Shown: positions 45,507 to 54,426, counted from the first letter of the stretch. The stretch is 64,000 nt of DNA from Bacillus multifaciens (GCF_030756675.1 NZ_JAVBXD010000010.1:1-64000), one strand, 5' to 3'. Notes: generated by a model from the sequence alone, not told the origin. Numbers and translations are program-made.

Positions 45507-45671
45507 GTTATTTCCTCCTTTAATATAGATAGGTTTATTATAGCAATTTTCTTAATATTAAAGAAATGTTTTTGAAAATCATGATAAGATTGTAGGAACA
45601 TGTAAAGTAGTATATAATAAAAAACAATAAATGATTATTTTAGGTATTCCTAAAATAAAGGAGCGATACAT

Positions 45672-45776
45672 ATGAACATTACTATTTATTTTGGAAGCCA
45701 TGAAGATCAAGAAGTACGTACAATGGATTGCCATTTAGATGTCGAAGATGCTGAAGAAATTTCATCTATTTCTTAA
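45672..45776 (+). CDS. Small acidic protein, 34 aa
   Basis: MNITIYFGSHEDQEVRTMDC then HLDVEDAEEISSIS. AAAGGAGCG lies upstream of the ATG and a terminator follows at 45826-45848. Acidic, one Cys. Not recognised. Confidence 0.5.
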   Translation: MNITIYFGSHEDQEVRTMDCHLDVEDAEEISSIS

Positions 45777-45825
45777 TATAAATATACATAATATTATGGG
45801 GAAGTTCTCTTCCCTATTCTTTATT

Positions 45826-45848
45826 AAGATGCCTTTTTAAGGCATCTT
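45826..45848 (+). terminator. Rho-independent terminator
   Basis: AAGATGCC (45826-45833) pairs with GGCATCTT (45841-45848), followed by T-run. Confidence 0.85.
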
Positions 45849-45976
45849 TTTTGTTTATTTTTGAGGATAAAACATTTACTTTTTAACGAATAAATAGTAC
45901 AATATGAACATAAGAACAAATGTTCGTTTTTTGTCTCATCCCCCTTTGGGATAGATACTAGGAAGGATGGATTTCA

Positions 45977-46681
45977 TTGGCTCAAAATAAACGCAGAGGA
46001 AGAAAAAAGCATACTCCGACTATATCAAATACAGGCTTTATTGGCTCTGTGTTTATCGATACATTAGAACTTCAAAAAAAATCATATTACTTTTCTCGTA
46101 AACGACTGCATATTGCGCATCATGTATTAGATGGTCTTGCACAAGCAACAAGTTCTCTTTTCGCTGAACATCATGTTTCTGCTTACTTATCGTGTGTGTA
46201 TCTACATAAACAAAAGAAAATTGGGTTTGTTCTTTCGACGAAACCTTTTAAAGAAGCTGAAGGTGTTGCATATTTTAAAAATTATTTAATTGAAAAGAAC
46301 TTTTATAACGGAAATATTGAAGAAGAAAATTATCAAGAAATTTTTAACACTGGTTTTATTGGTGTTGTTTTTGCAGATTTATCAAGCATCGATCGTTTTA
46401 ATTTTGATTTTGAAATGACTCTTTTATCAAAGTTAATGAAAGACATGATTATTCCAGTTAAAGAGTTATTTTTACGTAATAAAATTCCAGCATACATTTC
46501 TACTGTCAATTTGGAAGATCAACAAAAATTAGGGTTTGTTTTATCTGTAAAGCCATACGATGAACGTTCTGAAGCTGATTTGTATTTTGAAATGTATTTG
46601 AGAGAACGTGGTTTATATATTGGTGATGAAGAAGATGATATTGATAAGATTGTCATTCGAAAAAAAGTTGAGATATTATAA
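45977..46681 (+). CDS. Unknown protein with two tandem homologous domains
   Basis: 234 residues from a TTG start (GGAAGG about 10 nt upstream). Two units of about 100 residues are alike: ...NTGFIGSVFIDTLEL...ISAYLSCVYLHKQKKIGFVLSTKPF...YFKNYLIEKNFYNG and ...NTGFIGVVFADLSSI...IPAYISTVNLEDQQKLGFVLSVKPY...YFEMYLRERGLYIG. No membrane segments or catalytic motifs are recognised. The duplication suggests a symmetric two-lobed fold. Function unknown. Confidence 0.75.
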   Translation: MAQNKRRGRKKHTPTISNTGFIGSVFIDTLELQKKSYYFSRKRLHIAHHVLDGLAQATSSLFAEHHVSAYLSCVYLHKQKKIGFVLSTKPFKEAEGVAYFKNYLIEKNFYNGNIEEENYQEIFNTGFIGVVFADLSSIDRFNFDFEMTLLSKLMKDMIIPVKELFLRNKIPAYISTVNLEDQQKLGFVLSVKPYDERSEADLYFEMYLRERGLYIGDEEDDIDKIVIRKKVEIL

Positions 46682-46682
46682 C

Positions 46683-46719
46683 AAAAAGGATGGTTAATAT
46701 ATAATTAGCCATCCTTTTT
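46683..46719. terminator. Bidirectional terminator
   Basis: AAAAAGGATGGTTAAT (46683-46698) and ATTAGCCATCCTTTTT (46704-46719), one wobble pair, between convergent genes. Confidence 0.88.
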
Positions 46720-46726
46720 GCTTAAA

Positions 46727-47236
46727 CTATTTAAAGTTTTCATTTTCTAATACTACAACATCTTCATTTGTTAATCTTCCAGCCTGCTTTGTATATTCAA
46801 CGAGCCTGATTATATTATCGCAAGCTTGTTTTGCACCGGAAACTAATAATGGCACGCCAATAAAATCAATTTTTAATCTTCTCGAAAATAAACCACCGAT
46901 CGTCATCGCAAATGGTACAGTTGGTGATGTATTAGAAAACACAATTTTTTCGTGGTTTTGATACTTATCTTGTAATAGTATACTTAAATTTTTTAAAGCT
47001 GGAACCACAACTTTAGATGCACCATGACCGACTGTATAAACTGGATCACCGTTTTCATCTCGTCCGTGAAAAATAATTTTCCCCATATCGGAAGTTTTTA
47101 GTTTATTAAAATAATCAACGTTTAATATCTCGTCTTTCGTAAGTTTCCGATCCGTTGGTAGTTTTTTTAAATGATATGCTGCCGCTAATGAAGTTGTATG
47201 TGTCCCGCCATAATCAGTATAAATATAAATCATCAT
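46727..47236 (-). CDS. DUF3189 protein
   Basis: 169 residues, beginning MMIYIYTDYGGTHTTSLAAA (the family's opening strand and loop) and containing KIIFHGRDENGDPVYTVGHGASKVVVPAL. Start 47236 was chosen because AAAGGAT lies directly upstream; the longer frame to 47278 adds an unlikely N-terminus. Cytoplasmic, function unknown. Confidence 0.85.
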   Translation of the reverse strand: MMIYIYTDYGGTHTTSLAAAYHLKKLPTDRKLTKDEILNVDYFNKLKTSDMGKIIFHGRDENGDPVYTVGHGASKVVVPALKNLSILLQDKYQNHEKIVFSNTSPTVPFAMTIGGLFSRRLKIDFIGVPLLVSGAKQACDNIIRLVEYTKQAGRLTNEDVVVLENENFK

Positions 47237-47340
47237 ATCATCCTTTAAATTGATATACATGATTATTATTGTTACCAATATTTAGCGTTATAATCTAAAA
47301 GTAGTATTTAGCATCAGCATAAATAATATCAAAAACTTTT

Positions 47341-47459
47341 GGAACAAGGGAGTTAGCTCGGCGGTCTTAGACTAATTCGTTAGCTATCAAAAGTAACGAC
47401 TAACCGAGAAGCCCCCACTTCAAACAATCCGTAAGGACGCTAAGTGGCGGGTAGTTCAC
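47341..47459 (+). mobile_element. Solo right end of an IS200/IS605-type element with omegaRNA-like fold
   Basis: A GC-richer block with nested hairpins: CTCGG (47357-47361)/CCGAG (47404-47408), CGTTA (47378-47382)/TAACG (47394-47398), and CCACTT (47415-47420)/AAGTGG (47442-47447) extended by CCC/GGG. It ends GGGTAGTTCAC. This is the layout of the 3' end of tnpB-type IS605 elements, which encodes the omegaRNA scaffold. No tnpA, tnpB or left end is present. Its last bases supply the stop codon of the bcrC-like gene. Confidence 0.6.
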
Positions 47460-48055
47460 GCTGTATGATTGTACTTAGACAGTATTGGAATTCGTTTTGT
47501 TATTATAGCGTAAATTTGAAATATGAGACGTGCCAAAGGTTCTACTTTGTTTGTATATTTGACTACTAAAGCACTTGTTATGAAAGATAAAACAGCTCCG
47601 CCTATAATATCTGCCGGATAATGAACACCTACATATATACGTGAAATGCCAACTAGTATAGCCCAAAACAATGCGATATTTTTCCAAGCTTCTCCTCGTA
47701 AAATCATTGTAAATGCTATAGAAAATACAAGTACAGCATGGTCACTTACAAACGAGGAATCAGCAGCGTGTGGCACTAATTTGTGCACATGATATGTGAC
47801 AAATGGTCGTGGATGATAATAAAGTGCATGAATCAAAACATTTACAAGTAGTGCTGTACAGACAGAAATTGCTGTGTACAAAACTGTATATTGTTTACGC
47901 ATAGCTGTTTCTTTTTGTCCATTGCTAAACCATAAAGAAAGCATCAAGATAATTGCAACATATGGGGCGCTGCTTGTAATAAATATCATCCCTTTGTCTA
48001 ACAAAGCGAAGGATCCTGCCCAATTATTAATCCAGTGGAATATTGTGTAATTCAT
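47456..48055 (-). CDS. Undecaprenyl-diphosphatase, BcrC/PAP2 type
   Basis: 199 residues with five or six membrane segments and the PAP2 signature: HALYYHPRPFVTYH, SSFVSDHAVL and ISRIYVGVHYPADIIGG. It dephosphorylates undecaprenyl diphosphate to recycle the wall lipid carrier and gives bacitracin resistance in relatives (BcrC). The C-terminal codons abut the IS605-type end at 47459, so the last residues may differ from those of unbroken relatives. Confidence 0.9.
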   Translation of the reverse strand: MNYTIFHWINNWAGSFALLDKGMIFITSSAPYVAIILMLSLWFSNGQKETAMRKQYTVLYTAISVCTALLVNVLIHALYYHPRPFVTYHVHKLVPHAADSSFVSDHAVLVFSIAFTMILRGEAWKNIALFWAILVGISRIYVGVHYPADIIGGAVLSFITSALVVKYTNKVEPLARLIFQIYAIITKRIPILSKYNHTA

Positions 48056-48170
48056 ATAATTCTCTCCTTGTTTACATTCAGTACGTAATTACCTATTTCG
48101 TTGATTTACTCAGTATATACTGGCAAAATGAAATGTTCTTAAATTTTTTCTCATCTTTTTCTCATTTTTC

Positions 48171-48210
48171 TTCGGTATTTATAAAATGTATTCGGTATTT
48201 ATAAAATGTA
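48171..48210. repeat. Tandem duplication of a 20-bp unit
   Basis: TTCGGTATTTATAAAATGTA occurs at 48171-48190 and again exactly at 48191-48210, in the gap between the histidine kinase end and bcrC start. Confidence 0.85.
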
Positions 48211-48226
48211 TAATAAGTCCACAAAT

Positions 48227-48261
48227 AAAAGCGAGAAGTATGCAATCTACTTCTCGCTTTT
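48227..48261 (-). terminator. Rho-independent terminator
   Basis: Perfect 14-bp arms AAAAGCGAGAAGTA (48227-48240) and complement (48248-48261). It overlaps the end of the histidine kinase gene. Confidence 0.9.
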
Positions 48262-49668
48262 TACACAATTAAACACTAAAGTAACTGTCGTTCCTTTTTG
48301 TTCTTTGCTGTCTATCATAATACGTCCATTGTATTTTTCTACAAGGCGCTTTGCGATGGAAAGTCCTAATCCATTTCCGCCTTGTTTTCGGCTTCTTGCT
48401 TTGTCGACTCGGTAAAAACGATTTAGTACATATGGCAATTCAGACTCTGGTATTCCGACTCCGTGATCTGTAATGGTAATCTTAATTTTCTCTTCTTCTA
48501 CCTCGCTTTGCAAGCAAATGTATTTTTCATGTTCTTTTGTATATTTGATCGCATTATCTAGTATAATAACTAAAATTTGTTCGAGATAAGAAGCTGGAAT
48601 AGAAACACATGCATGATTCGTATGTAATTGTCTCTCAAATTGAAAATTCGCATGCAGCAATTCGAAATTTTGTGTAACTTGTTCTATTACTGAATTTACA
48701 TGTACAGGGTCGGCTGCAAGAGGATACATTTGTTCCGATTCTGCCCGGGATAATTCTAATAACTCTGACACAAGTTTATTGAGACGATCTACTTCTTTTA
48801 GGCTAGAATCTAACGACTTTTGTAATATAGCAGGGTCATCCTTTCCCCAGCGGTTTAACATAGAAAGATGTCCTTGTATAATCGCAAGTGGTGTGCGTAA
48901 TTCATGGGATGCGTCTTCAACGAATTGCTTTTGTTGCATAAAGGATGTTTCTAGATTGTTCATAAGCTCATTAAAAAGCAGTCCGAGTTTGGTGAATTCA
49001 TCATTGTTTTCGTGAATTGGTACCCTTTCTTTTAATCCATTTGTCTTAATTTTGTTCATCGTATCTGTAATAGCTTGCACACTTAATAGAAGTTGCTTTG
49101 CAAGAATGGTACCGCCTAAAAAGCTAAGAAGCAATCCCCCAATACCGGCAGCAATCATAACAAGAAAAATAAGCTTCATTAAATGATCAAAAGCTTCAAA
49201 GTTTTGTGCAACTTCAATTGTACCAGTAAATGTATGTGTTGTAATCGGCGTGCGCTGTACAAATATTCTATCTTCAAGCTGCCTTTTCATAGAAGTTTCA
49301 GGTCGATCGACGTGCTTTGGCTTAACTAAATTCGGTTCAAAGTCACGTGAAACAATGACAAGTTCCTTTCCTTTTGCATCCAAAATTCGAATCATTTGAT
49401 GTTTATCATTAATAGTTGCAAGAAAATCCTTACTGTTTTCAATCATATCTGCAGAAAAATTTGTATTCTCATTCTTAAAATAAGCTTCTATTTCTGTTAC
49501 TTGCCTATTAATTTGCTTTTTTTCATAATCAAGCGTCCAATGGTCAATAATCACATATTGTAAAATATTATATAAAAAGAATAAAACAAATATTAATGTG
49601 CTGGACCATAGTGTTAATTTCCATTTTACAGGAAGATTCCGGATGCGATTTCTTAGTTGCTTCATCAT
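48247..49668 (-). CDS. Sensor histidine kinase
   Basis: 473 residues: TM1 about 18-40, an extracytoplasmic sensor loop (about 40-160), TM2 about 166-190, HAMP, HisKA with phospho-acceptor His in FVEDASHELRTPLAIIQGHLSML, then HATPase blocks (ILDNAIKYTKEH, DHGVGIPESELPYVLNRFYRVDKARSRKQGGNGLGLSIAKR). OmpR-class partner immediately upstream; the start overlaps the regulator's stop as ATGA. It reads an envelope signal; target genes unknown. Confidence 0.93.
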   Translation of the reverse strand: MMKQLRNRIRNLPVKWKLTLWSSTLIFVLFFLYNILQYVIIDHWTLDYEKKQINRQVTEIEAYFKNENTNFSADMIENSKDFLATINDKHQMIRILDAKGKELVIVSRDFEPNLVKPKHVDRPETSMKRQLEDRIFVQRTPITTHTFTGTIEVAQNFEAFDHLMKLIFLVMIAAGIGGLLLSFLGGTILAKQLLLSVQAITDTMNKIKTNGLKERVPIHENNDEFTKLGLLFNELMNNLETSFMQQKQFVEDASHELRTPLAIIQGHLSMLNRWGKDDPAILQKSLDSSLKEVDRLNKLVSELLELSRAESEQMYPLAADPVHVNSVIEQVTQNFELLHANFQFERQLHTNHACVSIPASYLEQILVIILDNAIKYTKEHEKYICLQSEVEEEKIKITITDHGVGIPESELPYVLNRFYRVDKARSRKQGGNGLGLSIAKRLVEKYNGRIMIDSKEQKGTTVTLVFNCVKSEK

Positions 49669-50339
49669 CGCATCACATATCCTACGCCTCTGACAGTTTG
49701 TATATACGTTTCTTTGTCTTTGCTATTTAATTTATTACGTAAATAACGTACATAAACGTCTACTATATTCGTCTCTACCACTGCATTGTATCCCCAGACT
49801 TGCTCTAAGAGCATGTCTCTTGTTAATACGCGATTGATATTTTTCATAAACATCATAAGCAACTCGAATTCTTTATTTGTTAACTCAATTATCTCTTCTG
49901 TTTTGTGTAAAGTTCGAGACTCTACATCAAGTTCTAAATCTTTAAATCTTAAAAGAAGTTTATTTTTATGCTCTTCTTTTTGATTTCTTCTCAAAATCAC
50001 ACGCATTCTTGCTAACAGTTCTTCAATGGCAAAAGGCTTCGGTAAATAATCATCTGCACCGCTATCTAATCCAGTTACACGATCCATGATACTATCACGA
50101 GCTGTTAACATAATAATAGGCGTTTCTTTTGTTGCACGTAATCGGCGGCATACTTCAATTCCGTTAAGACCAGGAAGCATTAAATCAAGAAGAATGATGT
50201 CATAATTATGCTCAAGAGCTGTTTCTAAACCTTTTCTTCCATCATACACAACATCGACTGCGTATCCTTCATATTTGAGTTCTAATTCTAAAAATTCTGC
50301 TAAACTTTCTTCATCTTCAATAATTAAAATACGTTGCAA
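49665..50339 (-). CDS. OmpR/PhoB-family response regulator
   Basis: 224 residues. Receiver domain with LLDLMLPGLNGIEVCRRLR (phospho-acceptor Asp about 53), MLTARD and PKPF. Winged-helix DNA-binding domain (about 130-224), ending YIQTVRGVGYVMR. TTG start at 50339 has AGGAG 8 nt upstream and is preferred to the GTG at 50348 that overlaps the site. First regulator gene of a three-gene unit with the kinase and membrane protein. Confidence 0.93.
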   Translation of the reverse strand: MQRILIIEDEESLAEFLELELKYEGYAVDVVYDGRKGLETALEHNYDIILLDLMLPGLNGIEVCRRLRATKETPIIMLTARDSIMDRVTGLDSGADDYLPKPFAIEELLARMRVILRRNQKEEHKNKLLLRFKDLELDVESRTLHKTEEIIELTNKEFELLMMFMKNINRVLTRDMLLEQVWGYNAVVETNIVDVYVRYLRNKLNSKDKETYIQTVRGVGYVMR

Positions 50340-50350
50340 TATTATCACTC

Positions 50351-50881
50351 CTATACAGAAAGGTGTATGAGTAATCCGATCCCGAATATAACAGCAACAG
50401 TTTGATGTGCTTTACGGTATGTTATATATTTTTTCTTATCTTTCAATTTGTGTAATAGTATACCAGCTATCGCAACAAGGATTAATCCAATTAAAGCAAA
50501 AATTCCACTATAAATTCGAATCATATGGCGGCTACCTACAATTAAAAAATAGATCCCATGACTAGTAGCGACCACGAAAACTGCATACCCGATTAACGTA
50601 TGATACTGCTTTAATAACATATAAAGTTCTTTCGTATATTTAGAAACCATTATTTTTCTTTTATGCAAATACAACCAAATATTACGAATTAACCATAAAG
50701 AACCTGCTGCAATCGCTCCGTATTCTGCAAGGGATCCAAGATTTTTATTTAGACCTTTTAATGCTATTAGACTTCCTACCACAAAGTCTAATACTAACAT
50801 AGTAACACCAAATGCAATAATGGAGGCGCCTATAATTTTTATGGACACATGAAAAATTTGATTTAGTAGACTTTTTGACAT
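50351..50881 (-). CDS. Cytochrome b561/ferric-reductase-like membrane protein
   Basis: 176 residues with about five membrane segments. His residues sit within or at the edges of helices (LKQYHTLIGYAVFVVATSHGIYFL, KAHQTVAVIFGIGLLIHL), as in diheme b-type membrane proteins. It ends 11 bp before the response-regulator start, so it is probably cotranscribed with the two-component system and may sense or serve redox at the membrane. Confidence 0.7.
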   Translation of the reverse strand: MSKSLLNQIFHVSIKIIGASIIAFGVTMLVLDFVVGSLIALKGLNKNLGSLAEYGAIAAGSLWLIRNIWLYLHKRKIMVSKYTKELYMLLKQYHTLIGYAVFVVATSHGIYFLIVGSRHMIRIYSGIFALIGLILVAIAGILLHKLKDKKKYITYRKAHQTVAVIFGIGLLIHLSV

Positions 50882-51114
50882 TTTGATCCCCCTCTTTCTG
50901 TAGCTATGAAATGTAATTGTTCGTTTCTATTTTAACCATAAAAATGGAAAATCTAATGAAAGGAAGATTAAAATTAGATGAGAAAATGTATAGTCGTTTC
51001 TTAAAGAAGAGGGTTACGAAAATCTTTGATGATATTGACTTGGATAAAAATTGAGGGTTCATATTTTATAATTTTTGAAAGGTTCGGTCTAGTAGTTGAA
51101 ATATAATGAAAAAA
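50882..51114. other. Intergenic, nothing identified
   Basis: AT-rich spacer upstream of the leftward cytochrome-like/response-regulator operon. No gene or known motif seen; a weak terminator follows at 51115. Confidence 0.4.
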
Positions 51115-51156
51115 GAGTAAAAGAATGTTTCTGATCAAAAACCAGTTCTCTTACTC
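51115..51156 (-). terminator. Weak terminator hairpin
   Basis: GAGTAAAAGAA (51115-51125) against TTCTCTTACTC (51146-51156), one mismatch, with T-rich sequence on the minus-strand 3' side. Downstream of the PAS kinase. Confidence 0.5.
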
Positions 51157-51313
51157 CTATGTGTTTATAAACATAACGAACATTTTTTTATAAATCCATT
51201 TTGATCTTTTCAACATTTGAGTTTTTGCTATGTAAAAGTAACTAGCACTCATTTTATCTTTATGTATTACCGTTACATGAGGTAGGAAAATGCTCTGTAT
51301 GATCTCTCATAAA

Positions 51314-53041
51314 TTAAGAAGTTTGAGTAATTGGTAAGTGAATTTTCACTGAAGTTCCTACTCCAACCTTACTCTTTATATGGATTCTTCCTTGATGACG
51401 TTCAATAATTTTATAGCTAATCATTAAACCAATACCCGTTCCTTTTTCTTTCGTACTATAAAAAGGTTCTCCAAGTTTTATTATTCTCTCTTCCGGAATA
51501 CCAATCCCCTCATCGGAAACGCAAATCATGACCTCATTGTCGCTTGTTTTCTTAGCAGTAATTATGATGTCTCCTCCATTTGGCATTGCTTCAATTGAAT
51601 TTTGTAAAACGTTTATAAATACTTGCTTTAACTGTTTTTCGCTACAATCAATATATAAGAAGCTAGGATCTGGTTGGAATGTAATATGAATATTTGTCAT
51701 GATTGCTTTTGTGTTAATTAATGACACAACATTTTCTAATATAGAATATAGATTCTTTTTTTCAAAAGAAGTAATTTCAGGTTTTGCAATCGATAAAAAC
51801 TCACGAATAATAGATTCAATACGCTCAATTTCAGACAGCATTAGCGTAAAGTATTCTGAATCATTTTTCAATTGCAATAATTGTATAAAGCCTTTTATAA
51901 CAGTTAAAGGATTACGTACTTCATGTGCAACGCCTGCAGCAAGTTGACTGACTGCAGCTAAAGTGTCTGATTTATTTAATAATTCAGCTGTCTTCCTTTG
52001 TTCCGTAATATCACGAACAATAACCATAATTTTATCTGTTAAAAGCGGCAAACATCGCGCTTCAAAATAATACATACTATCGTGCATCGCTAAAGAGTAA
52101 TCTACAATTTCTATGGAATTATTTTCATGTACTTTAACAATTGCGTCATGTAACTGATCGGCAACATCTGGAGGTAAAACATCTTGAAACTTTTTGCCCA
52201 TAAATTCTTCAATCGGTACATAAAACTTTGATGAAGAAGCAGCTTTATAATCATCAATTATTCCATCCAAATTAGTTAAAAAACATAAATCTGGTAACGC
52301 TTTAAAAATTAATTCTAACTCAGATGACTTTTGGATGAGTTCTTCATCTATCTTCTTTCGATGTGTAATATCGATACCGATTGCCCAATGGCTATATCCA
52401 GGGATGGGAAACTCATCTGATAAGTTTGACCACATTATTGTTTTTTGATCACCGTTTTTACAAGTAAGTGTCATTTCCCAATCTCGAAAGTTTTTCCCAC
52501 GTGTTGAGAACTCATAAAGCAGTTGATTTCGATATTCATTATCGGGATAAAGGAGCTCTAATGCGCGGGGATTGTTTACAATTTCAGCTGCGCTGTAGCC
52601 TGTTACTAGTTCACACTCTCGGTTCCATATAACAATATTTCCTTCTTCATCACACGCATCGACCATAGCGGGCATGTTTTGCAAAATAGTACATACTTTT
52701 TCAGCAGGTATTGATTGATTCTCCTGAAGTTGTTGCAATGTATTCATTCCGATATTGTTCATAAGTGTTGCAAGGGATTGGAAATATATTGTACAAGTAT
52801 CAATACGGTCTTGAGGAGAATCAATGATAAAATTGCCAATCATCTGTTCATAAATCATGATTGGGACATGAATTTTTGTATATAAATGTGTATCATTGGA
52901 CTCGGTGCCGTAATGGAATAGTATCTCTTGATTGGAATCAAGAAGCTGATGTGAAATATGTGTTAAAAAATAAAATTGTTCTGCCATTTTTTGTATTTCT
53001 ACAATATTAATAAGTTCTGTAAGCCGATACATATCTGACAA
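51314..53041 (-). CDS. Soluble PAS-domain sensor histidine kinase
   Basis: 575 residues without membrane segments. The N-terminal domain (about 1-115) resembles a PocR-like sensory module (LLDSNQEILFHYG). Two PAS domains follow (MPAMVDACDEEGNIVIWNRECELVTGYSAAEI; LPDLCFLTNLDGIIDD), then HisKA (AAGVAHEVRNPLTVIKGFIQLLQL) and HATPase (FINVLQNSIEAMPNGG; GEPFYSTKEKGTGIGLMISYKI). This layout resembles sporulation-type kinases feeding a phosphorelay. No cognate regulator is adjacent. Target unknown. Confidence 0.88.
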   Translation of the reverse strand: MSDMYRLTELINIVEIQKMAEQFYFLTHISHQLLDSNQEILFHYGTESNDTHLYTKIHVPIMIYEQMIGNFIIDSPQDRIDTCTIYFQSLATLMNNIGMNTLQQLQENQSIPAEKVCTILQNMPAMVDACDEEGNIVIWNRECELVTGYSAAEIVNNPRALELLYPDNEYRNQLLYEFSTRGKNFRDWEMTLTCKNGDQKTIMWSNLSDEFPIPGYSHWAIGIDITHRKKIDEELIQKSSELELIFKALPDLCFLTNLDGIIDDYKAASSSKFYVPIEEFMGKKFQDVLPPDVADQLHDAIVKVHENNSIEIVDYSLAMHDSMYYFEARCLPLLTDKIMVIVRDITEQRKTAELLNKSDTLAAVSQLAAGVAHEVRNPLTVIKGFIQLLQLKNDSEYFTLMLSEIERIESIIREFLSIAKPEITSFEKKNLYSILENVVSLINTKAIMTNIHITFQPDPSFLYIDCSEKQLKQVFINVLQNSIEAMPNGGDIIITAKKTSDNEVMICVSDEGIGIPEERIIKLGEPFYSTKEKGTGIGLMISYKIIERHQGRIHIKSKVGVGTSVKIHLPITQTS

Positions 53042-53210
53042 CTCCTATATTAATAATTCAAATATATATATTGATTTTTCGATTTTGTTTAATTTTCAAA
53101 TTTATTTAACTTTTCCATTATACGAATTAAATTTATCAAGGTACATAGAAAAATAGAGTTATTCATGAATTTTTTTATTTTTCAACAAGAAAGTAAGGGA
53201 AAGTGAATAA

Positions 53211-53263
53211 AAACACGCAAAAAGGAACAGATTTTGTCGAAATCTGTTCCTTTTTGCGTGTTT
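53211..53263 (-). terminator. Strong rho-independent terminator
   Basis: Perfect 24-bp stem (arms 53211-53234 and 53240-53263) with a 5-nt loop, containing the core CAAAAAGGAACAGATTT. Downstream of the HAD gene. Confidence 0.9.
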
Positions 53264-53353
53264 AACTAATATGAAGTTTAAGTAATTGAATTAATAAGAG
53301 CATTTTTGTCTCTTTCATCATTTTTTGGCCGTGGTCTAACTAGCAAAATAACT

Positions 53354-54208
53354 TCAGCCAATTACATAACAGCGAAGGGCATGAGCAACACCATGATCAT
53401 CATTTGAAAGTGTTTTATAGCGACAAATTGCTTGAATCTCTTCCACAGCATTCTCCATTGCAATTGATATATTTGCCTTTTCCATCATAGACATATCATT
53501 TAAACCATCACCAATTGCGACGGTATGTTCTTTTAATATACCTAAATGATTTGCTAGTGTATATAATCCGTTCCCTTTCTGAGCATAAATATGATTTATT
53601 TCAAGATTGTGCCAGTAAGATGCCGTAATCGATAGCTCCTCGTTATTTATAAATTGCGTTTTTAATAACTTTAATTTTTCTCTTTGATACGAGAATGGGA
53701 GAATTTTATGAATGTGAATTGGCGTTGAAAATAGCGATTTGCAGCTTTCGATTGGTTTCGTTTCAGTATGCTCTAAATATAATGCTGCTATTTGTTTCAG
53801 TTCTTCTTCATCAGCGTGTATATCAGAATTTATGATTAAATTCATCTCAAGTTCAATCGTTTTTTCTCCGTATTCTGGGATATATACCCCTTGATCTGTA
53901 TACAATTGATAAAATATATTTTTTTCTTCTAAATAATTAACAATCTCTTCTGCATGTTTATTTGCAATCGGATATCGCTGTAACATTTCATTATCTAAAT
54001 ACAAAATTGCACCGTTTTCTGCAATAATTGGACATTTTAAATTTGCTTCATGGAGAAGTTTTTGAACATCTATTATAGAGCGTCCAGTACAAATCACAAC
54101 GACATGTCCTTTTTCTTGACACTCTTTAATAGCTGCCGCATTTTCCTCACTAATTACCTTCTTTGATGTAAGAAGAGTGCCGTCTAAATCAATTGCAATA
54201 AGTTTCAT
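53354..54208 (-). CDS. Cof-type HAD phosphatase
   Basis: 284 residues. Motif I IAIDLDGTLL (Asp8/Asp10), motif II CTGRS, and GDGLNDMSMME (motif IV), with a type-IIB cap between. It hydrolyses sugar phosphates or cofactor phosphates; YwpJ/YkrA-like. A 16/19 match to the Fur box lies at 54357-54375, about 150 bp upstream. Confidence 0.9.
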   Translation of the reverse strand: MKLIAIDLDGTLLTSKKVISEENAAAIKECQEKGHVVVICTGRSIIDVQKLLHEANLKCPIIAENGAILYLDNEMLQRYPIANKHAEEIVNYLEEKNIFYQLYTDQGVYIPEYGEKTIELEMNLIINSDIHADEEELKQIAALYLEHTETKPIESCKSLFSTPIHIHKILPFSYQREKLKLLKTQFINNEELSITASYWHNLEINHIYAQKGNGLYTLANHLGILKEHTVAIGDGLNDMSMMEKANISIAMENAVEEIQAICRYKTLSNDDHGVAHALRCYVIG

Positions 54209-54356
54209 TTCTATTCCCTACTTTCGTTTCTATAAATGCGATAAATGATATCGTTCTCATATGCAACATTATAGTTATAATGTATGAAACGCATTTCAGG
54301 TCAAGAGAAAACATTTATTATGCAAAATTTTTATATTCTTTACATATAAAAAGTAT

Positions 54357-54375
54357 GAAAATGATTGTTATTATC
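54357..54375 (-). promoter_or_regulatory. Candidate Fur box
   Basis: Minus strand GATAATAACAATCATTTTC matches the classical 19-bp Fur consensus GATAATGATAATCATTATC at 16 positions. It lies 149 bp upstream of the HAD gene. Confidence 0.45.
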
Positions 54376-54392
54376 AATAATATACATAAGAC

Positions 54393-54420
54393 AAGGGTAA
54401 CCTAGATTGTGGTTACCCTT
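54393..54420 (-). terminator. Terminator hairpin
   Basis: AAGGGTAACC (54393-54402) pairs with GGTTACCCTT (54411-54420), just past the DUF1540 stop. Confidence 0.85.
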
Positions 54421-54426
54421 CGAGAC

